This document shows, piece after piece, positions 59,328 to 64,000 of a stretch of 64,000 bases of DNA. The notes under the pieces were generated by a model, which worked only from the letters and a program-made list of their open reading frames with translations, was not told the origin of the DNA and ran no database searches. The DNA is from Alcaligenaceae bacterium (GTDB lineage: Bacteria > Pseudomonadota > Gammaproteobacteria > Burkholderiales > Burkholderiaceae_B): contig JACCES010000008.1 in the NCBI GenBank assembly GCA_013416455.1, positions 62,001-126,000 on the forward strand, read 5' to 3'. The translations under genes were made by a program, and so were the position numbers. Position 1 is the first letter of the stretch, and every line of letters begins with the position of its first letter.

Positions 59328-60566
59328 TCAATCCAGCTTCAGCGCGGGCCGGACATACCGCACGCACAGCCAGCTGCCGACAAACGCGCAGGCGAACCAC
59401 AGCCAGCCATGCAGGCTGCCGGAGGCAATGCCGGAAAAAAGCGCGCCGATGTTGCACCCGAACGAGACGCGCGCACCGTAGCCCATCAGCAGCCCGCCGA
59501 GCGCGGCGGCCGCATACCCGCGCACCGGAATCCGCTGGGCCAGTGCGAAGCGCCCCGCCAAGGTCGCGGCCAGGGCCGAACCAAGCAAGAGACCGAAGTT
59601 CATGACCGACGTGACGTCGGCCAGCACGGATGAATTCAATGCGCGGGCGTTGTAGCCCGCCTGCCAGAAGGGCCAGTCGCCAACCGGAAAACCCACGGCT
59701 TGCGCCAGCTTGGCCCCCCACAAGCCGAAGGCATAGGTGATCGACCACGGGTGGCCCGCCAGCAGCAGCGTGGCCACGTTCAGGACCGCGAGCGCGACGG
59801 CCGCCGTCAGCAGGGACCACGGCCCGGAAACCAGACGCTTCCACCCGCCGATACCCCGGGAGGCCGGCGGCACCATGCCCAGCGGTTCGATCTCGCCATG
59901 CGCCCTCTTTTCCTTTCCGCGCACCCGCCAGTAAACGAGGCCGAGCCCGACAAGGGTAAGAGCCAGCCCGGCGGGCGCGCCCAGCTCATTCACCAGGCTG
60001 AACACACCCAATGAAGGAAGCGACAGCCACCATCCGAGATGCGCGGTGCCCAGCAGCGCACCGATGACGAACGCCGCCAGCGTGACCAGCATGCGCTTGC
60101 TGCCCCCGCCGACGGTGAACAGCGTGCCGGAGCCGCAGCCGCCGGCCAGCTGCATGCCAATGCCGAACATGGCGGCGCCGGCACCGACCGCAACGCCGGC
60201 GGGCGCCATGGCTCCGACGAGCGCCCGCCCATCTATCGGCGATGCGGTGAGCAAAGGGAAAAACGCGATCGCGGCGAGACCCACCATGATCAACTGCGCC
60301 CGCATGGCGCGGCTGCGATGCTCAAGCACCATGCGTTTCCAGCCGCCCGTGAAGCCGAAGGATGCATGCAGCAAGGTGACGCCCAGCGCCATCCCGACCA
60401 GAAAAAGCAATGCCTGCCGCGGACTGATGCTGGTCGCCAGCACGGCAAAAAGCGCCACACTGGCGGCGGCAACGACAAGAGCCGGCAAACGGTCCGGAGC
60501 AAGAGAGGGGGAAGGCTGACCCGATGCGACGGCACCGGCGGCGGAACTGATGGTATGGCTCGGCAT
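59328..60566 (-). CDS. YeeE/YedE family sulfur (thiosulfate) transporter
   Basis: Inner-membrane transporter of the YeeE/YedE (TsuA-type) family, thought to bring thiosulfate or sulfur atoms into the cell by relay through conserved cysteines. It is 412 residues with about ten hydrophobic segments in two repeats. Repeat 1 has GMQLAGGCGSGTLFTVGGG and repeat 2 has YGARVSFGCNIGALFSGIAS, the two Cys motifs of the family; HASFGFTGGWKRMVLEHRSR precedes them. The ATG at 60564-60566 has only a weak ribosome binding site. It heads the operon with the Cys-repeat protein and the His-rich protein, and is divergent from a small exported protein and a multi-rhodanese sulfurtransferase, which fits sulfur assimilation. 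Confidence 0.93.
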   Translation of the reverse strand: MPSHTISSAAGAVASGQPSPSLAPDRLPALVVAAASVALFAVLATSISPRQALLFLVGMALGVTLLHASFGFTGGWKRMVLEHRSRAMRAQLIMVGLAAIAFFPLLTASPIDGRALVGAMAPAGVAVGAGAAMFGIGMQLAGGCGSGTLFTVGGGSKRMLVTLAAFVIGALLGTAHLGWWLSLPSLGVFSLVNELGAPAGLALTLVGLGLVYWRVRGKEKRAHGEIEPLGMVPPASRGIGGWKRLVSGPWSLLTAAVALAVLNVATLLLAGHPWSITYAFGLWGAKLAQAVGFPVGDWPFWQAGYNARALNSSVLADVTSVMNFGLLLGSALAATLAGRFALAQRIPVRGYAAAALGGLLMGYGARVSFGCNIGALFSGIASGSLHGWLWFACAFVGSWLCVRYVRPALKLD

Positions 60567-60616
60567 GGGGAAACTCTGGAACAGATCTGCATGATAAAGC
60601 ACTTTTATATAACCAC

Positions 60617-60702
60617 TGGCAATATTGTTATTGCCATCAATTTCTTTCAACACTATCCCGGGCACACTACGATTCCCCTATCTTATGTGCACCGCAGCAC
60701 AT
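60617..60702. promoter_or_regulatory. Palindromes in the divergent promoter of the sulfur locus
   Basis: A perfect 8-bp inverted repeat TGGCAATA-TTGT-TATTGCCA at 60617-60636 lies 51 nt upstream of the YeeE/YedE start. A second inverted repeat ATGTGC-ACCGCA-GCACAT at 60685-60702 lies 29 nt upstream of the small exported protein start. The gap is AT-rich compared with the neighbourhood. They are probable operator and leader hairpin; no regulator gene is adjacent. Confidence 0.65.
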
Positions 60703-60730
60703 GCAGACATTTACGAACAGGAAGTAGAAG

Positions 60731-61054
60731 TTGAATAGCGTCTTGAAATTGTGCGCCGCCGGGGTTCTGTATGCATTGATCGGCAGCGCCCATGCGACAC
60801 AGAGCCTGGAAGTGACCGTTAAGCAAGTCAATGAAACGGTCGTCATTGTCGAGAGCGCCGCTGCCCTGCCTATCTGGGTGCAGAACGACACCCGCGTTCT
60901 GGCGGCCGGTTGGGACAGCGCTGTGCGCCTCGTCGGCGACTCCACATTCGAGCTCCACTTCCAGAGCAGTCAGCAAGACACGCTCAAACCGGACACATCC
61001 TTGATCATCCGGCGCCAGGCCTCCGGCGAAAGCGACGGCCTCACCTGCGGCTGA
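60731..61054 (+). CDS. Small exported hypothetical protein
   Basis: Protein of 107 residues, family not recognised. The TTG start at 60731 has AGGAAG 6 nt upstream. The N-terminus NSVLKLCAAGVLYALIGSAH is a signal peptide (cleaved near AHA-TQS). The mature part is beta-rich, alternating hydrophobic and polar residues (LEVTVKQVNETVVIVESAAA; FELHFQSSQQDTLKPDTSLI), and it ends DGLTCG with a lone C-terminal Cys. It is divergent from the YeeE/YedE operon and 100 nt upstream of the multi-rhodanese gene on the same strand, so all may be one regulated sulfur locus. Confidence 0.65.
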   Translation: MNSVLKLCAAGVLYALIGSAHATQSLEVTVKQVNETVVIVESAAALPIWVQNDTRVLAAGWDSAVRLVGDSTFELHFQSSQQDTLKPDTSLIIRRQASGESDGLTCG

Positions 61055-61154
61055 GCACCCTGGCCCGTCGGCCGCAGCTCCCCGACTTCATGACCGACCC
61101 CGCCGGTGCCGCCATTGCCTGACGGCGCCCCGGTTCCTTCTGCGAGCAACACCT

Positions 61155-62879
61155 ATGCGATACACCTCCCTTACCAAGCACTTCGTCCTCATCACCGCCG
61201 GCGCACTGCTGAGCTTTTCCGCCGCCGCCACGGAATCCGGCAATGCGAACCTGGCCACCGTGGAATGGCTGAAAGAGAACATCGGCAAGCCCAACGTCCT
61301 CGTGCTGGACGCCTCGCCCACCCAGTTCTATGCGGCCAAGCACATTCCGGGCGCGCACACCGTTTCCTTCACCCCCGAGCAAAGCGTGTCGCAAGGCGTA
61401 CGGGTCTCCTACGGCGGCGGTGTGGATTTCTACACCGATTCGGTGAACGTGCCCTACGCCTTCCAGGAGCGGCCCAGCGAAGAGATGCAGGCGCTGTTCC
61501 AGGACTGGGGGGTGTCGAAAGACAAGACCATCGTCATGTACGACCAGGGCGGCCAGTTCTACGCCACCCGCCTGTTCTACTCCTTCTTCTATAGCGGCTT
61601 CCCGGTCGAGAATCTGCGCATCCTCGACGGCGGCCTGAGCAAATGGGAAGCCACCGGCTACGAGGTCACCACCGACGTTCCGGCCCAACCCGCCAAGGGC
61701 GACTACAAGGTCGAATCGCTGCGCTCCGAATTCCAGGCCGAAGTCGCCGAAGTCGTGGCAGCGAGCGGCGACCCCGTGAAGAATGCGCTGGTCGAGGGCC
61801 TGGGCCCCGACTGGCACTTCGGCATCGCCATGAATTACAACCGCCCCGGCCATATCCCCCATGCCAAGATGCTGCCGGCGGCGGTCTTCTTCAACGCGGA
61901 CAAAACCTTCAAATCCGCCGAAGACATCCGCGCGCTGCTGGCGTTCAACGGCATCACCGAGGATCAGCAGCTTTACACGCACTGCGGCGGCGGCATCGCC
62001 GGCAGCGTACCGTTCTTCGCGGCCAAGTTCATCGCGGGCTACCCCAACGTGAAGCACTTCCCGGCGTCGCAGCTGGGCTGGCTGCACGACGAGCGCGAAC
62101 TGCCGTTCTGGACCTACGACGCGCCCTATATCCTGCGCGAAACCGACTGGCTCAAATGGTGGGGCGGCCTGCGCACCCGCACGCTGGGCAGCATCCACGT
62201 CAGCATCATCGACCTGCGCGATGCCGACCAGTACGAAGCCCGCCATTTCCCCTTCGCGCTGAACGTGCCCGCCAAGAGCTTCCGCGAACATCACGCCGAC
62301 ACCGCAGGCCTGGCCAGGCTGCTGGGTTCCGCCGGTGTAAACCCGCGGCACGAAGCCGTGATCGTGTCTGGCGAGGGCATCACACCCGACGCCGCGCTGG
62401 CATTCGTCACGCTCGAAAAGCTGGGCCAGAAGAAGGTCTCCATCTTCACCGACACCATCGATACCTGGGCTCAACGCGGCAATGCGCTGAGCGACAAGCC
62501 GACCGTCATCGCCGAGAGGACCATTCCCTTCGATCTGGCGATTCCTCCGGCCGAGTACAAGGCACAGCCCCGCGACAACGTGGTGGCCAGCGAGAAGGCC
62601 CAGGCCAATGCCGCCTTCCCGCGCGTCTACCTGGCCTCGGGCGACAGCCTGCCCGCCAAGACGCCCGAAGGCACGGTGGTGCATGTGCCCTACAAGCAGT
62701 TGCTTGACGACCAAGGCAAGCCCAAGTCCGCCGGCGAGATCTGGACGGTGCTGTCCAAGGCGGGCCTGCCCCGCTTTGCGGAAATCGTGACGGTCGCCGA
62801 CGACCAGGGCGAAGCCGCGGCCAACTACGTCATCCTGAAGCTTATGGGCTACCCGAGCGTCCAGGTGCAGGCTTCCTGA
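61155..62879 (+). CDS. Secreted multi-rhodanese thiosulfate sulfurtransferase
   Basis: Exported sulfurtransferase of 574 residues. Signal peptide LTKHFVLITAGALLSFSAAA, cleaved near AAA-TES. It contains about four rhodanese-like units. Unit 1 (about 35-165) has IVMYDQGGQFYATRLFYSFF, where the catalytic Cys is replaced by Asp. Unit 2 (about 180-310) has LYTHCGGGIAGSVPFFAAKF, with the active Cys. Unit 3 (about 340-450) has VIVSGEGITPDAALAFVTLE, with Gly-Glu in place of Cys. Unit 4 is a short C-terminal remnant. So only one active-site Cys is present. It probably transfers sulfur from thiosulfate in the periplasm, close to the YeeE/YedE transporter encoded 0.6 kb away. Confidence 0.9.
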   Translation: MRYTSLTKHFVLITAGALLSFSAAATESGNANLATVEWLKENIGKPNVLVLDASPTQFYAAKHIPGAHTVSFTPEQSVSQGVRVSYGGGVDFYTDSVNVPYAFQERPSEEMQALFQDWGVSKDKTIVMYDQGGQFYATRLFYSFFYSGFPVENLRILDGGLSKWEATGYEVTTDVPAQPAKGDYKVESLRSEFQAEVAEVVAASGDPVKNALVEGLGPDWHFGIAMNYNRPGHIPHAKMLPAAVFFNADKTFKSAEDIRALLAFNGITEDQQLYTHCGGGIAGSVPFFAAKFIAGYPNVKHFPASQLGWLHDERELPFWTYDAPYILRETDWLKWWGGLRTRTLGSIHVSIIDLRDADQYEARHFPFALNVPAKSFREHHADTAGLARLLGSAGVNPRHEAVIVSGEGITPDAALAFVTLEKLGQKKVSIFTDTIDTWAQRGNALSDKPTVIAERTIPFDLAIPPAEYKAQPRDNVVASEKAQANAAFPRVYLASGDSLPAKTPEGTVVHVPYKQLLDDQGKPKSAGEIWTVLSKAGLPRFAEIVTVADDQGEAAANYVILKLMGYPSVQVQAS

Positions 62880-62904
62880 CAGCCTGATCACCCGAAGGGA
62901 TGAG

Positions 62905-62937
62905 AAACCGCCGGCGTTCCCGGCGGTTTTGTCTTTT
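62905..62937 (+). terminator. Rho-independent terminator of the rhodanese gene
   Basis: A 10-bp stem AAACCGCCGG / CCGGCGGTTT with a 5-nt loop followed by TGTCTTTT, 25 nt after the rhodanese stop. A textbook intrinsic terminator. Confidence 0.9.
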
Positions 62938-63500
62938 GGTCGACAAGACCTGCCGCCGGCACGCGTTTCACTACCTGGGCCTGATCCGTTCCAAGCGGTA
63001 TCAGAAAATATCCACCCCCTCGGTGGACAACCGGGCGCGTGGCGTGCTGGGGGGCGTCAAACAATCTTGACGCAGGCGGAAGTGGCGGCACGCGCGGGTA
63101 TTGGATGACCTGCGGCGCTATGACTACAGCAGCCAGCGTCAGCGTATCAGAAAGAAAACCGGGCATGCCCGCTGATTGCCTTCGAGTACCGCGATGAAGC
63201 ACTGAGCCGGGGCCTGGAGTTGTCGGCTCTGCGCCTACCCCTGAGCGGCTTCAGACTGCACAGGGATTTCCCGCTCACCAGATGGGCTTGCCAGCAATGC
63301 CTCAATTAGAGCGTCATCTCGGTTCTGATTAGGGAAGCCTGATTTCCCATGAAAGGGTCCAATCAGCATTCAATAGTCAACCCCAAACCGCTTGAGCCGT
63401 GAAATATCCAGTATTCGAGAATTCAGACTTAACTATCTATTTGGAATTTCTAAGGAGGTATAGAGACCTGGATAAAATGATGATAGATCCCGCCGCGTTA
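62938..63500. other. Gene-poor stretch after the sulfur locus
   Basis: This 563-nt stretch has no intact gene. It contains the hipBA-like relic (63055-63309, listed separately), and the composition becomes less GC-rich after about 63300. From 63310 to 63500 I see only sequence downstream of the crotonase gene; a convergent 130-codon reading frame there is a shadow of that gene. The part 62938-63054 has no recognisable coding content. Confidence 0.7.
63055..63309 (+). pseudogene. Decayed hipBA-like (toxin-antitoxin) relic
   Basis: Two short coding remnants in plus orientation. At 63055-63108 the frame reads RQTILTQAEVAARAGIG then stop, matching the start of an Xre/HipB helix-turn-helix (LTQAEVA-x-R-AG). 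At 63178-63309 the frame reads FEYRDEALSRG followed by LELSALRLPLSG, like the N-terminal region of HipA kinases (F-x-Y-x-x-x-x-L...L-S-x-x-L-P-L), then runs into nonsense and a stop. Neither has a start codon or a full domain. They are the remains of an antitoxin-toxin operon; the kinase domain is gone. Homology is by eye. Confidence 0.5.
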
Positions 63501-64000
63501 TCACGTGCTCGGCTGGCTCTCGATAAACGCCTGAATGCGTCTGATGGTATCTTCCAGATAGAAACACTCAGCCGCCGCGCGCTCTTCGTCATCCAAAGCC
63601 TGAACAAACTTAGGCATGGCATTGGATATCATCAGACGCTTGAGTTGCATCGTAGCCGCCTTGGATCGGCTTTCCAGCTGGCGCGCCAGGTGCAAGGCCG
63701 CCGGCATCAACTCCTCGGCCCCGACCTTACGATATATCAGCCCCAATCGCAGCAAAGCATCTGCATCGACATGCTCGCCCAATACCAATAGCTCCATCGC
63801 TTTGTGATAGCCGACACCAAGCGGCAGCAGAACTGTGACGCCCCCGGTCACGAAATGGCCCAATGACATTTCAGGAAAAAAGCACACTAGATCTTCGGAA
63901 GCAATAACGAAGTCGCAATTCAACAGCCACTCGAAACCACCGCCCACCGCATAGCCGCTCATCGCTCCGATCACGAGCTTAGGGCCCAGCATAAGATCTT
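63501..64000 (-). CDS. Enoyl-CoA hydratase/isomerase family protein, 5' end outside window
   Basis: C-terminal part of a crotonase, about 166 codons in the window; the frame is open to the right edge, so the ATG at 63990 is internal and not the true start. The segment GAMSGYAVGGGFEWLLNCDF is the second oxyanion-hole motif. ASEDLVCFFPEMSLGHFVTG covers the active-site Glu region (P-E-M-S-L-G), with GHFVTGG where many have G-A-G-G-T. LLVLGEHVDADALLRLGLIY and KAATMQLKRLMISNAMPKF follow. It has lower GC than most of the window. Specificity unknown. Confidence 0.88.
   Translation of the reverse strand, partial: DLMLGPKLVIGAMSGYAVGGGFEWLLNCDFVIASEDLVCFFPEMSLGHFVTGGVTVLLPLGVGYHKAMELLVLGEHVDADALLRLGLIYRKVGAEELMPAALHLARQLESRSKAATMQLKRLMISNAMPKFVQALDDEERAAAECFYLEDTIRRIQAFIESQPST

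Noticed and set aside
63399-63791. A 130-codon plus-strand frame near the right edge
   Set aside because: Most of it is antisense to the crotonase gene, whose motifs are clear; it has no ribosome binding site or recognisable domain.
1-64000. tRNA, rRNA, CRISPR arrays, intact insertion sequences or prophage genes
   Set aside because: I looked for cloverleaf-like ends, regularly spaced short repeats and transposase or phage motifs and found none that could be supported.

Overview
The window is GC-rich and densely coded, and reads as a metabolically versatile betaproteobacterium of the order Burkholderiales, most likely family Alcaligenaceae (Bordetella/Achromobacter/Pusillimonas-like). This rests on the six orphan Bug/TctC-type solute-binding proteins, three TRAP transporter sets, many CoA-acid catabolic genes with private regulators, and the style of the housekeeping genes (AMP nucleosidase, malate synthase G, DinB). 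It is inference from family content; no rRNA, tRNA or other taxonomic marker was seen.

Layout. 0-7 kb: a minus-strand TRAP set (DctQ cut by the window edge, then DctP), a lone acetolactate-synthase-like TPP enzyme, a small SET-domain methyltransferase, and a complete plus-strand TRAP operon (DctQ-DctM-DctP). 7-9.2 kb: nucleotide salvage (AMP nucleosidase and a nucleoside deoxyribosyltransferase). 9.3-15 kb: an enoyl-CoA hydratase / acyl-CoA dehydrogenase / MmgE-PrpD / Bug operon facing a UTRA-type GntR regulator across a paired operator. 15-18.8 kb: AEC permease, pterin dehydratase, malate synthase G. 18.9-23.3 kb: Bug / acyl-CoA ligase / citryl-CoA-lyase-like operon with a divergent IclR. 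23.3-30.3 kb: acyl-CoA ligase / TPP enzyme / TRAP / FCD-type GntR operon. 30.6-34.6 kb: aminotransferase, MOSC protein, DNA polymerase IV, HIT protein. 34.7-42.4 kb: LacI regulator; SDR / Bug / second citryl-CoA-lyase-like / cyclase / Bug operon; another acyl-CoA ligase. 42.5-49.3 kb: extradiol dioxygenase, SDR, LysR, and a TauD / SDR / Bug operon divergent from a beta-decarboxylating dehydrogenase. 49.3-53.6 kb: RES/Xre toxin-antitoxin pair, a CoA-transferase and small genes. 53.9-58.1 kb: CoA-transferase / enoyl-CoA hydratase / Bug / IclR. 58.1-62.9 kb: a sulfur-transfer locus (YeeE/YedE transporter, Cys-repeat protein, His-rich unknown protein, secreted multi-rhodanese). 62.9-64 kb: a decayed hipBA-like relic and a crotonase cut by the window edge.

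The recurring plan is scavenging: a periplasmic binding protein captures an organic acid, a CoA ligase or CoA-transferase activates it, lyases, crotonases and dehydrogenases degrade it, and a local one-component regulator controls the set through a nearby palindrome.

The most unusual signals are: (1) two unlinked modules that each couple a Bug protein and an acyl-CoA ligase to a short citrate-synthase-fold protein that appears to lack two of the three catalytic residues of citrate synthase; (2) the 58-63 kb sulfur locus, with a small exported protein carrying a Cys-centred IEFAPC repeat; (3) a three-copy intergenic palindromic repeat family; and (4) a probable LysR regulon read from a shared operator at two promoters.
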